DNA of 64,000 nucleotides, taken from the NCBI GenBank assembly GCA_930367215.1, contig OV884058.1, forward strand, positions 218,716,208 through 218,780,207. Direction: 5' to 3'. The notes below the pieces were generated by a model that was not told the DNA's origin, ran no database searches, and saw only the letters and a list, made by a program, of their open reading frames with translations. Shown one piece after another: positions 50,834 to 63,243 of this stretch; position 1 is the first letter of the stretch; every line of letters begins with the position of its first letter. Origin of the DNA: Pollenia angustigena. Its lineage: Eukaryota > Arthropoda > Insecta > Diptera > Polleniidae. A program made the translations under genes and the position numbers.

Positions 50834-50986
50834 ATGGTAGATTTTATTACAAAGGAAATAACGGTTTTGGAACAGCAATGGAAAAAGCTGAATGCATACG
50901 AATTGATGAACCAAAGTTCAACTATTGAATTCTGGATAGGTGTTAAGAATATGACTAAAACAGACCATATTCTAATGGTATTTTGA
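50834..50986 (+). pseudogene. hAT transposase fragment
   Basis: MVDFITKEITVLEQQWKKLN then EFWIGVKNMTKTDHILMVF and a stop. The Trp-x-x-Leu block and EFW.GV pattern match the region before the C-terminal dimerisation motif of hAT transposases. The dimerisation motif itself is lost. Confidence 0.5.
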
Positions 50987-51402
50987 CCAACACTTTGGAA
51001 ATTAAGGAAAACTATTCATATAATGATGTGTTTAATGTGTAATTAAATTTACTGAAAATGCTGTTGAATAGCCTTTTATGTTTCCAATGATAATTTTTGT
51101 TGTTACTTATATTTAGTATTTAATAAAATATATCTGTGGCAATAAATAATAAAGGCTTTAGTTGACTTAAGTGCTTTTTAATTTTTTTATTTTTTTTTTA
51201 TTGAATATCCCATACAACAAGATTTATATCTTATAATTACAGTATGAGAATTTAAATGTTATTTATCAGAGAATGTTAACAATAAAAAAAAAAATAACAA
51301 ATGAATTTAACATTAAAAGTACAATTTAACAAAAGGAACAAAATATAAATATAAATGTAAATATAAAAAAAAAAAAAAGTATAAATATAATTAAATTTAC
51401 AG

Positions 51403-51514
51403 CCATTTTCACCAAGTTCGGTTAAAACTAACTTTCAATTAAAGTTCCGGTTACCAATACGTTTTGACAGCTATAACCGATGGTTAATTATAATCGAACT
51501 TGGTGAAAATGGCC
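51403..51514. repeat. Small foldback (112 bp)
   Basis: GCCATTTTCACCAAGTTCGG at the left mirrors CGAACTTGGTGAAAATGGC at the right. Confidence 0.7.
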
Positions 51515-51524
51515 GTTAGCATAG

Positions 51525-53530
51525 TTAATTTATATGTATGTATGTACGTAATTTTGAAAGGATCAATTTAAAAGATTTGTTTATTTATTCAAAATGTTTA
51601 ATCAAGAGTCTTTTGAATTCTATTGCGTTGTTGTTTGTCTGAAGATTATTAGGAAGTAGATTCCAAAGACGGGCAGAATATATAAAGAAATGGTGTTCAG
51701 AGACAAGACTACGATGTCTAATTAGAATTAGTTTGTTGCCTCTATTTGATCGCGCAAACATTAAGCGATTAAAATGATGTATCGGTTCTTTTTCATATAT
51801 AAATTTGTGCAATCAAATAAGTATTCTGACATCCATTAGTCTTCGCAATGATAAACCATATAGCCTATTTGAATATTGTGATATTCGGTCATATTTACGC
51901 AGACCAAATACATATCTTACTATGTTGTTATATGCCTTTCTTAATTTATTTGTACTCTTGGAGTCACAACTGGCAAATACTTCACATCCATATAACAGAC
52001 GGGGTATAAGGTAAGTTTTAGCAATTAAAATTCGTATGTGTAATGGTGTAAAGTACTGTGTAGACCATAATCCACGAAGTAACAAGTGTAGGTTTCCTAC
52101 TAAACTGTTCACATGATTCGACCATTCCAAATTTTCATTAAAAATAATTCCCAAATTCTTTGCAGAAGAAACAATATCTATACGTTGATGGTTTAACATT
52201 ATTTCAAAATTTGTTCGCAATTTTGTAGATTTTTTTATGTATAACAATACATTTTGATTTTTGTGGATTTAGTTGCAACTTGTTAGCATTTGCCCACAGG
52301 TGTACGCTTTTTAAATCATCATTAAGCTTAATAATATTTTCGGTTATGCATTCAGTGGAACTACTAACATAGAGCTGGACATCATCAGCATATAACTATA
52401 TGTTAGAGTGTTTGAGACAACGTGGTAAATCATTAACATATACAGAAAAAAGTAGCGGTCCTAAAATCGACCCTTGTGGGACTCCTTTGGGAACAGGCAA
52501 AGCAGTAGAATATGTACCATTTAGAAAAACAGATTGAAAGCGGTTGCTCAAATATGAATTGAGCAATGTAGTAGATGTTCTTGAAAAATTGAAAAATTTT
52601 TTAAGTTTATGGCAAAGTATAGAATGATCAACCGTGTCAAATGCTTTTGAGTGATCCAGCAAGACTAAGATGTTGACTTTTCCAAAGTCAATTTCAGACC
52701 GAATATTCTCACAAACGTCAATTAAAGCAGTGACGCAGCTATGTTTTTCTCGAAAACTAGACTGATAAGGAGTAAATAAATTATTACATCCTATAAATTC
52801 GTTTATCTGGACGTGCATAAGTCTCTCCATAACTTTTGAAAGAAAAGGAAGCAAAGCTATTGGTCTAAAGTCTGAATTTGATTTGGGTATTGGTATTATC
52901 TTTGCTTGCTTCCAGCGTGAGGGGAAGATACATGTGGTGATTATTGTGTTAAAGATGTGAGTAAGAAAGGGTAACAGCTGCGGCATAAGTAATTTAATAA
53001 AACGTGGATCTATGTTGTCAATTCCAATAGCATTTGATTTAACTGAAGATATACTCATTAAAACCTCAGATTCATTCACGCAGCGAAAATTAAATTCATT
53101 GTTTATTTCAGTATTTTGCATGGCATTAAAATAGTTCATTGTATAAGAGTCGTCAGTTGTATTATAAATGTTAGTAAAAATTCTATTGTGTTCATCTGCA
53201 GTCAAATTACTATTTATATTTGAGTCCTGTTTGCCGATTCCAATATCTCGAATCGTTTTTCTACTGTTTATAGCATTTTTAAACCGATTACCATAGTATT
53301 GAAATTTAGCTTTTCTTATTTCACGGTTTACATCCCTTCTTAATCTGCAGTAATCAATTTTAAGAGCATTGATTTTAAAACGCTTCCATCGTAAGTAGGC
53401 ATCATCTCTTTTTTTAATTAATAGGTGTATGGATGGGGTGAACCAAGGTCTGGTGCTAGGTTTAATATTCTTGGTTATATAGGGTACAGTCAAATTATGT
53501 AAGTATGAAATACTGTTTTCCAAAAAATTT
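51525..53530 (-). pseudogene. Non-LTR retrotransposon, reverse transcriptase part (CR1/Jockey-like)
   Basis: The longest open part (53523-52396) has reverse-transcriptase motifs in order: KQAKIIPIPKSNSDFRPIAL, then ALIDVCENI, then LVLLDHSKAFDTVDH, then GVPQGSILGPLLFSVYVNDL. A single TAG then precedes the catalytic LYADDVQLY. A frameshift near 52250 joins it to AKNLGIIFNENLEW and PRLLYGCEVFA (52247-51813). Another stop and shift leads to the end (RLWNLLPNNLQ..EFKRLLIKHF, 51812-51585). The endonuclease domain is missing, so the copy is 5' truncated. The end carries a TATG-type microsatellite rather than poly(A). Confidence 0.85.
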
Positions 53531-54051
53531 TATTTCATATTCTTATTATCTTCTTCACGCTGCTAAGTTTCAAGTATAAAATATAATTTTTAATAAAACT
53601 ATATGCATTTATATCTTAACATTCACAATACAACACACAATTCATTTTAGACAAAACCCTTAAAATCTCAAAACACGAAATTTCGACTTAAGCCATTATT
53701 AACATCTAACATTTTTAAAATTTTACAAAAAAACTATTTAAAATGAGAAATTTATTTATCGCCTTAAACTGTTTATAATTTCTTTTTCTTTTACTTTTCT
53801 TGTAAAACCTAAAAGCCCAACCATAATATGCATAGCCTTGCTTAACCTACTGTCAAAAATTAACAAAGTCTCTCAAATGTATTTAAAAAAACAAAATCAA
53901 AAAACATTTGATTCCGTACGGAATGTGCGATCAGGTTTGCACTTTGCTTAAGCAAATGACAGTTTCATAAAACTTAACAAAAACTTTATTTAAGTTCAAT
54001 ATTGTTTGGCTCATATGATTTACATGTATTCGCACAACTAAAGCACATTAT

Positions 54052-55390
54052 GGTTGCGCCCATGATACAAATATACAAGGTAGTTCCACTTCTCTCTCAC
54101 AATATTTTTTTGAAGTTTATCGGAATTATTTGAAGTAAATTTTTTTGGAAACATTAAAAAAGCGTTGCCACATATAAAAAAATACAACAAATTTCTTTTT
54201 GGAAATTTTTAGTTAAAATGTGTTATTTGTATTAAAAATTATCCAAATTTTATTAAGATTTAAGTTTAATTGTGTTTAATTATTACTAAATAAATTTTAA
54301 ACAAGTAAGAATGTATACTTGGCCATATAATACCAAGGCGAATTCTCTACACGTGGCGGAAAAATGCTGCTGACTTTGACAGTGCAAACCAATTTCTTTT
54401 GGTCTTTCAATGTTTTGTTAGAAATTTAAATACGAAAGTTCTCATATCCAAATTGCTTATCACTATCATTATATATACCAATTCATTAATATGGAAGCAA
54501 TAAATTTAAAAGCTTTGTATTTTTAGGAGTGGTGTTTAGTAAAACCTTTTATCAAATAAGCACCACTTTGAAAAAACTTTGGTAGGATGATTTATATTGA
54601 AATTATAAACCGATTTGCACCATTTTCAAAAGGCTTGTGTCAGTTAAAATGTTTATAACCAATTTAATATTATCTCCGAAATTGTGTACTTTGTTCGTCA
54701 CAATTTTGCGTACAATGTTTATATGGTCATATAGCCAGACGGATATCGTTAGATCGATTTTAAAAGCGATTATGGGTCTAGAGTAGTTACGTCCAAACAC
54801 ATATACTTTGATATTTGCATTTGCGGTAGATGGCTCTTACAATTTGTTGTTGTTTCTTTGCAAAGTAAGCAGCAACCATTATTTTCACTGCGAGTTGATT
54901 GGCAGTTGTGCTCTCTACGATGTGAAAGCACTACAGCTATTTTGTGAAAGCTCGCACATTGTGCATATGAGTTGGACATAACTGGTTTAGAGCCTAGACT
55001 CTAAAACCAATATTTGTATGTGTTACACACATTTGCACAAACTTTTTCGCATCAAAACGTATATATTTCTGTACATACATATGTAAATAGGTATGTATCT
55101 GCTCTTGCGAAATTTCGAGCTTCACAATATTTTTAAATAAATTTATCGGTGGCTGATATTTATAATTCCATATTTCTTGAAGCTGCAGTTTTTTTATCTT
55201 ATTAAAATACAGATTTGTTTTTTAGTTTTTTTTTATTCAAAAAATAAATAAAAAAAAAACAGGAAAACTGGATTAATTAATGAAATATGGTAGCACTAAT
55301 TTTGTTAATTTCCATAAACGTCAGAACGTTAATATGGCGATAAAAAGAGAGAGTGGAACTACCTTTTGTATTTGTATCATGGTTGCGCCT
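54052..55390. mobile_element. Element with long imperfect inverted repeats in the hAT element
   Basis: GCCCATGATACAAATATACA then AGGTAGTTCCACTTCTCTC is mirrored at 55340-55390 (GAGTGGAACTACCTTTTGTA, then CATGGTTGCGCC). The interior has fly-repeat material but no coding frame that I recognise. Confidence 0.6.
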
Positions 55391-55784
55391 TAACAGTTTT
55401 TTTGACAGTTGACAATGTTGCATATTTTGCAAACTGTAGGTTAGGGCTTTAAGCGTTTATCATGTAATATTTTGAAGATAGGGACTTTTGTTTTTTTGGT
55501 TAAAAAATCGCTAAATTTTGTCAAACTACTGAATTGTTTTTATTAAATAAATCTAAGTATGTATGTATAAAATTTATTTTTATATAAACTTCATTCAATT
55601 TTAAAGAAATATAATATTTTCAGGTTAATTAATGTTTAATTCATTCATTAAAATTATACAAATCTTTAAGAAAATTTAGCATTTTTTTTAGCATTTTCAA
55701 ATTTTATTTTTAGCATTTTTAGCATTGTTTTAATCCCCATTTAGCATCCAATTTTTTTTTAGTTGTGGTCACACTGATTACTAC

Positions 55785-56889
55785 CAAGTAAAAACTTCGC
55801 CTACTTTTTTAAAATGGATAGCTTCTTTCACTAATTATTTAGTAGCGTTCATCTATAAAACTACTATAATTACTTCTATAACTACTTATTTTTCAGATGT
55901 ATGTATGTAGGAAAAAAATAATGACTTACATAAAAATGCATTAATTTTGGGACATCCCTTGTAAAATTCATTGGTTCTTTCAGAAGAATTGGAAGTAGTA
56001 TTTTAACATTTTCCTGATTACTTAACACATTATTTTGCAGGCGAAGTTTTTACTGGGTAGGTAAAACATTTTTTTAGCCTATTCCACTTTCAAATCTAAA
56101 AAAACAAGCTTAAGATTCTTCGTCTAAATTCCTTATTATTTTCTTAATTTTCTTTTTGTTAATTGCCAAAGGTATATTTTAAATATGAATGTATAGCACA
56201 AGTGCATTTTAATTTAAATTGTTTGTTATGCAAATAATAAAACTTGTAAAAAAAATATTTTTTTTGGCATAAAGTACAATTAGGGTAAAAAATTTAATTT
56301 TTTTTTCTGTATTAAGTACATTTAAAAAAATGCCATTTATCAACCCTGTATCTGAAGTTGGCTGCAACAACGAATAAACAAAAATTTGTCAAATTAAACT
56401 TTGTGTGTCTAAACACCAAACAAAGTTTAAAAGAGAACTACACAAGACTTTGCAGAGTAAACTTTGCCTGTCTAAAAGGGGACTTAGTCTGTGTTCATAC
56501 GGCTCTTGTCTTATTGACATGACTGCTACTTTATAGGCGAGAGGGACGAGGGGAAAAGAAACGAGTACACAGATGCATGTACTGTCTTTACGTTTTGCTT
56601 TTTCATTCGTTGTTTAATTTTGTTATTGTTTTCAATATCAAAAAAGCACATGTCGTCAACATGACATGAATCATTTGAACACCAATTTAAGTTCAAAGAA
56701 GAAAAAGGAAGAATCTTGTCAATAAGACATGAGCCGTGTGAACTCAGACTTACATCATTTTTGCTATTAGGGCTCGATATGTACATGAAAAATTTTGAAT
56801 TTAATCTGTTTTAAACGTTTTTCATGTAAGCTGCAATTGATTTTCTTATTATTTTTGATAAAATATACGGGAACTCTTATGATTAAGCC
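55785..56889. other. No gene seen
   Basis: AT-rich sequence. The 56526-56786 frame overlaps a loose inverted repeat (CTTGTCTTATTGACATG near 56505 against GTCAATAAGACATGAG near 56717). Confidence 0.45.
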
Positions 56890-57428
56890 ACAATATTAAC
56901 GCTGATGTCCCCTTCTTCGCATTATCAGTGACATACGTTGAAATAAAGCTCGCAAAACGTGTTTTTTTTAACCACATGTACGTCTTAACATCGATATTTC
57001 TTTTTACGCATTAAATTATCTAAAATTAATAATTTAAACTAATTAAAGTCAACAAAACACAAAAAGAGTGGTATATTTAAGTTAGAGTGGTATATTCGGT
57101 TGTGCCGCATCTTTGGTACCCTCCACCGACAGTAACAATATTTCCGGAGTGCGCCCTGTATGAGATCAACCAAGCGTTATTAAAACTAACGCCAGTATTA
57201 TAATTGGTTTCGGCTTAGATCTATGAATACTTAATTATAAATTAAAATACAATATCATGATTTGTAACAGGATTTCAGAAGGAATTAATGATGTATAATG
57301 AATCAATTGTCACACAATTCAGTAGAGTTGTTATCAATAAAAATCAAATAAAGAAAAGATTTCAATACGGTAGTGAAATATTTTGTAGCACTTGAATTAA
57401 AGTGCTTTATATGGGACCTATAGTAAAT
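56890..57428 (+). repeat. Interspersed fly repeat, uninterrupted at the Polinton site
   Basis: CAATATTAACGCTGATGTCC then CCTTCTTCGCATTATCAGTG shows a single CCTTCT where the Polinton duplicated it. Downstream words match 19905-20420. It is cut at about 57428 by the poly(A) end of a non-LTR element. Confidence 0.8.
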
Positions 57429-59760
57429 TATTTTTTTTTTTTTTTACTGTTAGGACCAGCACTCAGGGGATGACCCCTACTAATGCATTGCATTGTGTTG
57501 GAACTAGGAAAATAGGTTGCGGGAAGGGGGATAGAGGGAGTAGTGTTTGTGAACATTCGATTTGAACTTAATCATGGTGTAAGTGAGAGGGAAGACTTCT
57601 GCAGGAACTGTGCGGGAAAAAAATAAATTCTCTCTGTAATGCGTTGTACGATTCACCTGCCAATCGACCACATAAGGATGGGCTCTTGAGGAAAAACGTG
57701 TATTACGAACAAACGTACGGGTTTCGGGAACCAGATCCCTAATTTAGTCAGAATACATCCCATTGTAGTAACGATAAAACAGACAAATACAACACACATT
57801 GCGACGGTGCTCGAGGGAGTCAATAGAATTGGATACCCTACTGTCACCAATGAGAACCTTCGCCCTCTCCTGCACGCGGTCGAGAAGCTCCAAAATAGAC
57901 TTTGAAGCACCGGCCCACACATGAGAGTTGTATTCCATACGCGGTCGGATATAGGTGGTATAAATAGTAAGGAGATCAGATGGAGTGAAGTATATCTTAC
58001 ACCGTCTTAGAAAACCGAGGCACTTGAATGCTTCTTTCGACACCTTGAATATATGTTCTGTCCATCGGACATCACATTGTATACTCATGCCCAGAACATC
58101 AAGAGATTCTGATTCCTCAATAACTATACCACCCATATATACAGATGAGGCACCTTGATTTGTCGCGCGTTTATGCGTCAGCACGCAACATTGGGTTTTT
58201 CGGGCATTAAAATCGACCCTATTCGCACGACCCCATTCCGAGATTATGTCAAGATCTCGGCCAAGCGTATAATTCATATTCTGCCTCATAGCAGCGACAT
58301 CGGATACGCTTGGTCTACATTCGAATGAGAACGAGTTGCAAAGGTTGCTGTCATCTGCAAAAGAGTAGATAGGATTGTAAGTTTGACAAAGGAGGTCGTT
58401 TAGAAAGATAAGAAATAGAGTAGGAGAAAGAACGGAGCCTTGCGGCACCACTGAATGATTCTTGAACTCGTTTGACGAAACCCCATCTATAACAACTCGT
58501 ATAGTGCGATCTCTGAGAAAACTCGATATAAATCGAGAGAAATTATCACCGACACCAAATGCAGCAAGTTTTGACAAGAGTGCACCATGCCAGACTCTGT
58601 CAAACGCCTTAGAAATATCCAAAGCAATTACCTTACTTTCGCCAAAATGGTGAATGGAATGGCACCATTTTTCCGATAACAGAGCTAGTAAGTCTCCAGT
58701 AGAGCGACCTCTACGAAAGCCATACTGGCGGTCGCTTAGTAGGTAGTTTGATTCTAAATATTTGACAAGATGGTAATTTACCATACTCTCCATAACTTTG
58801 GAAAGTGCCGAACAAATTGCAATTGGGCGGTAATTTTCAGGGTTATTAGCGGTTCCCTTTTTAGGAATTGGCGTTACGTTAGCAACTTTCCAGCAGACTG
58901 GAAATTCCGCGGCACGGTATAAAGTGCTGAAAAGATTTGCTAAGGGACGAGCTAGCGTCGAAGAGCACTGCTTCAAGACCAGTGCAGGTATACCATCCGG
59001 CCCAGGAGACTTGTTTATGTCGAGATCCGCAAGAACCCTTTTAACAGCTCGACCCCGAAAAAATATTCTAGGCATAGTTACGGATACTTTTTCGAGTTCG
59101 GGTAGTGGTTGATTGCTATCTGGTAGGTAAGAACTATTAGCAAATAATTCGGCAAAACAATTAGCCTTATCAACCGGGTCCGTGAATGATCGGCCATCCT
59201 TCAAAAGAGTTGGTATTGAAGAACTAGCATTAACCCTTACTCTTTTAACGAATGACCAGAAGCTTTTACTACCCCGGGGAGCAGCAAGAACTTCAGCACG
59301 AAGACGTTGCTCGTGAAGAGTTTTTTCCCGTCTAAGTACTTTGGCACACGAAGACCTTGCCATTTTGCGTAGCAATTCAGTATCAACGTTTTTATTTTTA
59401 CGCCAATTTCTGAATGCTTCCTCTCTGGATCTGATTTGCACGACTGATTAAACCAAGATTTGGATCGAGGTTTATTCGAAGCTTTTTTAACAGGGATGAA
59501 GATTTTAATTCCCAGCATTATTACGTTTTCAACCATTTTCGCCATGGCATTGACGTCATTGTCCAGGAAACAGAGTTTCCAATTGAAATGCCGAAAAAAG
59601 TCATTGAGCTCAGCCCAACGTACTTTTCCGTAAACAAATATTGATCGTTTCGTAGCCCGTCGTAAAACGTTCCGAAGTTCGGAGAACGGAAAAGAGGCGG
59701 AAATGGTGCAATGATCCGAGTTTATATGATTATAGTCATAAAGACCAAAATTTACCACAA
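57429..59760 (-). pseudogene. Jockey-like non-LTR retrotransposon, 5' truncated
   Basis: The main frame (59441-57744) encodes reverse transcriptase: INKSPGPDGIPALVLKQ, then PIPKKGTANNPENYRPIAI, then QYGFRRGRSTGDLLALL, then VIALDISKAFDRVWH, then VPQGSVLSPTLFLIFLNDL and the catalytic FADDSNL. The upstream frame (59758-59237) contains the end of the endonuclease (NSDHCTISAS) and is joined by a frameshift near 59440. After YNGMYSD a TAA interrupts, and the same frame then continues to the usual basic C-terminus (near 57510). The 3' end has a 15-17-base T run on the plus strand (57429-57445), i.e. a poly(A) tail. The copy is inserted in the fly repeat that starts at 56890. Confidence 0.9.
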
Positions 59761-59876
59761 TCTCTATATATATTCTACGGTTTTAGGCGCAGAATGGAGT
59801 CAATAGGGACTATGGACTGATCTTCACATAATATGACAATGTGATTTTTGGACTTATAAAATTTTAATGATACACA

Positions 59877-61456
59877 CAGAAAAAATTAATGCCGAATTAT
59901 TTTCAAACAAACGCTTGTTTGGAAATTTTTTTGATTTCTACAAATTTTTTTACTGATTCAATTAATATTTTTGTTTGATTTTTATTTAACCAACAAATAT
60001 GTTGACAACTATTCAAAAATGTAATATACGCGTTATTGGTTTCAAGGTTTCATAATTTTGTATGAAATTTTTTTATTTGATCGTACGCAATACTTCTTTA
60101 TGTGACATATAAGAACTACAACAAAAAACACATGCAGTCTATTTTTGGACGCTTTAAAAAAGTACAGCAATAGGAAAAATGATACAATAGCGTGACGAGG
60201 TTTGCAGTTGAAAACAATAGCAGGTAAAAAAATGTTTCACTCTTTTTAAGCAACAGAAACAACAACATTATAAGAAACAAAATAAGTTTTTGGCTGCTTT
60301 CAAAGTTGGTAAAAAAAACAAAGTCCCCAAGTTTGTAAAACGCAAACGCAACGCCAAAAATTATAATGGAAGCAAAAACAAAATCTAAAATATTTCATAA
60401 TTTTGTTGTTGTTTTCTATAGAAAGAAATGTATATTGAAGTTTTAAATTTTAAACGCTGCATATCTTGTGGCGTTGATAATTTTAAAACGCAATATGTAT
60501 TTCTGTAGAAAGCAATAACAAAATTTTGACAAATTTTTGACATTGTTTTTGCTTTCAATGTTATTTTTGGCATTGCGTTTGCGTTTTACAAATTTAGGGC
60601 CAAAATCCCGCATTCAATTTTGTCAAACTGTTTAGTTAAATACATCAAATACAAAAATAGAATGATGACGAAAAACATATCGAGTCGGTCTGCCGCCGTT
60701 TTTGGTTACATTTCTTCTTCATTACTACCCGTCTCCACCATCCATCAACTTGGTAAGAACAGCATGTCGCACATGAATTCTACTCGTGTAGACTGTTCAT
60801 GTTTCGTCCATGTGCTGCCATCGTTGCCCAAACATTCGTCTTAGCATCCATGTGCGCCATGATGTTGGCCATACAATGTATTTTCTGTATACAACCAAAC
60901 GCACAACAACAAAAATTGTGGTGAATCAGAACATGAGCATCAACACGTATTCGCCACATACAAGAATATGAACAAATTAATTCCGTTGCTCTGCCGGCGT
61001 TATGGTCATGTCATGTGCTAATCGAAAGCGCATGGAGACGTGGGGTTAGCAAAGGAAAGGATGCAGCAACAGTGAGTGATGAAGAAAAACATTGTGTGTA
61101 TAAATAAGACTTCGTTCAAAAATTATTCCAACAAAAAAATGTGTCTCAAAGCCAGTCGGCCGCTCTGCTCTGCTTCATCTTCTCCAACAGTGCTTGCTTG
61201 TGTGCGCGTCATTGCTTGTGCAAAAACTTTTTTGTTTGATTCAGCAAAATTATTTGTTTGAAATTTATATGAATTTCAGGAAGCTTTTTGTTTGATTCAG
61301 TTAAATTATTTGTTTGAAAAAATCGGTGTTTTTTTCAATAAACAAAATGCAAATAAATTGTTTGAATATGCGAATTCGTTTATAGGACCGATTTCAGACA
61401 AAAAATTGTTTGATTCTACAAATTTTTTGTTTGAATTGGAAAAATAATTTTTTCTG
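59877..61456. mobile_element. Element with CAGAAAAAATTA ends, longer copy (1580 bp)
   Basis: Ends CAGAAAAAATTAATGCCG and GGAAAAATAATTTTTTCTG; it is the reverse-orientation relative of 42611-43499. Around 60310-60600 it holds a foldback (GTAAAACGCAAACGCAACGC mirrored by GCATTGCGTTTGCGTTTTAC). No transposase is seen. Confidence 0.7.
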
Positions 61457-61519
61457 TGCAATAGCACAATTCATTTAAATTTTAGACATACTAATATTTT
61501 TCCCGATAGTGGGCTTTAT

Positions 61520-62060
61520 ATGGGGTGAATAATGAACCGATCTTAATGAAATTAAGTTGTATGATTTCCAGTCATATAAAAAAATTTGTGCAAATCTTAT
61601 ATCAACCCCTGCATTCGGCCACCATTAATGTTAGCTTTTGGAGAAAAATTATCAATTTTTAGGGCGATCGTTAAACATTTGAATTCATAACTCTTATCCT
61701 CCTAAGCCGATTTGGCTGGTTTTCAATCTCTTCTTATGATAACTAGAAATAATTCGATACCGAAATTGGTATTTTCTTTTGACTTGTTAGGAAGTGAACG
61801 TGTTTTTAACAGACGCACAGACAGTTGGACATGTCTAAATCGACTTTAAATTAATCATGAACCCAGAATACACATAAATATAGACTTAATGGGGTCTTAG
61901 ATATATATTAAAGTTTCACACGGAGTGACAAACTAAGTATACCCTTAATCATCTCTAATGGTGAAGGTTATCAAAATAAGAAAAATGGTTGAAAGCTTAA
62001 AAAATAAACAATAGTTTTTTATTTGGATTAAAATAAAAATTAACAAAAATGTTGTTGCAA
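61520..62060. repeat. Segment shared with 25250-25775
   Basis: This is the second copy of the ADGF upstream segment, colinear and highly similar (for example TGACTTGTTAGGAAGTGAAC). Confidence 0.7.
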
Positions 62061-62103
62061 AATAATTACTCAAGTGTACTGGTAATAAAAAATTATTAAC
62101 AAA

Positions 62104-62747
62104 AAGTAAGAAAGTATAGTTGGTCAAGCCCGACCATATGACACCCAGCACCACAGTATTTAAAAACACATTATGCTCATGTGTCCTTATAAATATGGAT
62201 TTATCTATGTTTATAAACTACCGCCCCCTGTGGTCCTATTTTTGAAAAACTGTATAGATCATGTGTCCATATCGATATGGATCTATCTATGTTTTAAATT
62301 TCATTAAAATCGGTTTGAGAGACAGAAATTGCCCCTATCTCCCTTTTTGGTCCTTTTTTTTAAATGCATCCCTTTCGTGTCCATAAAGATATGGTTCAAT
62401 CTATGTTTTAAATTTCATCAAAATGGGTTTTATAGTTTCTGAGAGGAAGAAATTTCCCCCTATCTTCCCTTGTGGTCTTACCATTTTTAACAGGCTTAGT
62501 CCTTGTGCCAATAAGAACCTATGTCCCAAATGTTATCAAATTATCTCCAAAATTGTGACATGTAGACAGCCAGCCAGCCAGCCAGCCTGACAGCCAGCCG
62601 GACGGTCATCATTAGTTCGACTCAGAAAGTGATTCTGAGTCGATCGGTGTACTTTAAGTGGGTCTACGACCAATATTTTAAGGCGTTACACACATCAGCA
62701 CAAATGCATAATACCCTCTCCCCTATTGTGGTGTGGGTATAATAAAT
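62104..62747 (+). repeat. Interspersed fly repeat of the 'CAAGCCCGACCATATGACAC' type
   Basis: It begins with AAGTATAGTTGGTCAAGCCC and ends GTGTGGGTATAATAAAT. Three imperfect copies of a roughly 120-bp unit (ATATGGATCTATCTATGTTT) and a CAGC run lie between. Non-coding. The strong similarity in layout to the other fly repeats points to the same host family. Confidence 0.6.
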
Positions 62748-62814
62748 AAACAAAATAAGTTGATAACTGTTAATTAAATAAATAGTTATTAACAAATATT
62801 AAAATTTCATATAC

Positions 62815-63243
62815 ATATTTGACTTTATTTTAAACTAATAAAAGCACCCTAAAAATTCCCTTTTATCTTCTTCTCTACGAAGTATGTTTTTGTTTGTGAT
62901 AAATTTTTTTGCGTCTCAAGTCCAAAATAAAATTCGACAATAGAGACACTTGTGTAAATGAAACTAAATTAATGGAAACTTACAAAAAGTTTCGTTTTAA
63001 GAATTATTTGTTTGGATAAAAAACAAATATAAACAAAATTACTTAAAATTTAAAATGTAAAATAAAAAATACAATAGTTGAATATTGTGGACCTATCGGA
63101 ACTGTTGAAACCTCCGAGGTATTTAAAGAAGTGCAAACGACAGCTCCATATCAGTGATAAAGAAATAGTTTTCGTAAAGCTTCCGTTAAAAAAAAAAAAA
63201 AAAAAATTACAAGGAACAAGTAGAAAATAAAATAAAAATTGTC
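62815..63243 (+). repeat. ADGF promoter region, second copy
   Basis: It matches 26960-27179 and 28160-28344 (AAAGCACCCTAAAAATTCCC, TCTTCTCTACGAAGTATG, TCCATATCAGTGAT). The two insertions present upstream of gene 1 are absent. Confidence 0.8.
63120..63153 (+). promoter_or_regulatory. Core promoter of ADGF-like gene 2
   Basis: TATTTAAA (63120-63127) and initiator TCAGTG (A at 63153) have the same 33-bp spacing as in gene 1. Confidence 0.7.

Larger units (their letters stand above)
49325..55776. mobile_element. hAT-type element, 6.45 kb with nested insertions
   Basis: The ends CAGTGTGACC...GGTCACACTG are flanked by 8-bp repeats ATTGCTAC/ATTACTAC (one mismatch). Subterminal regions on both sides are filled with TTTAGCATT words. 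A piece of hAT transposase lies at 50834-50986. Much of the length comes from later insertions (49525-50751, 51525-53530, 54052-55390). Confidence 0.78.

Noticed and set aside
54603..54979. Two minus-strand frames
   Set aside because: They fall in fly-repeat sequence between inverted repeats and contain no recognisable domain.
60620..61261. Frames inside the CAGAAAAAATTA element
   Set aside because: Related copy at 42611-43499 does not preserve them; no transposase motif.
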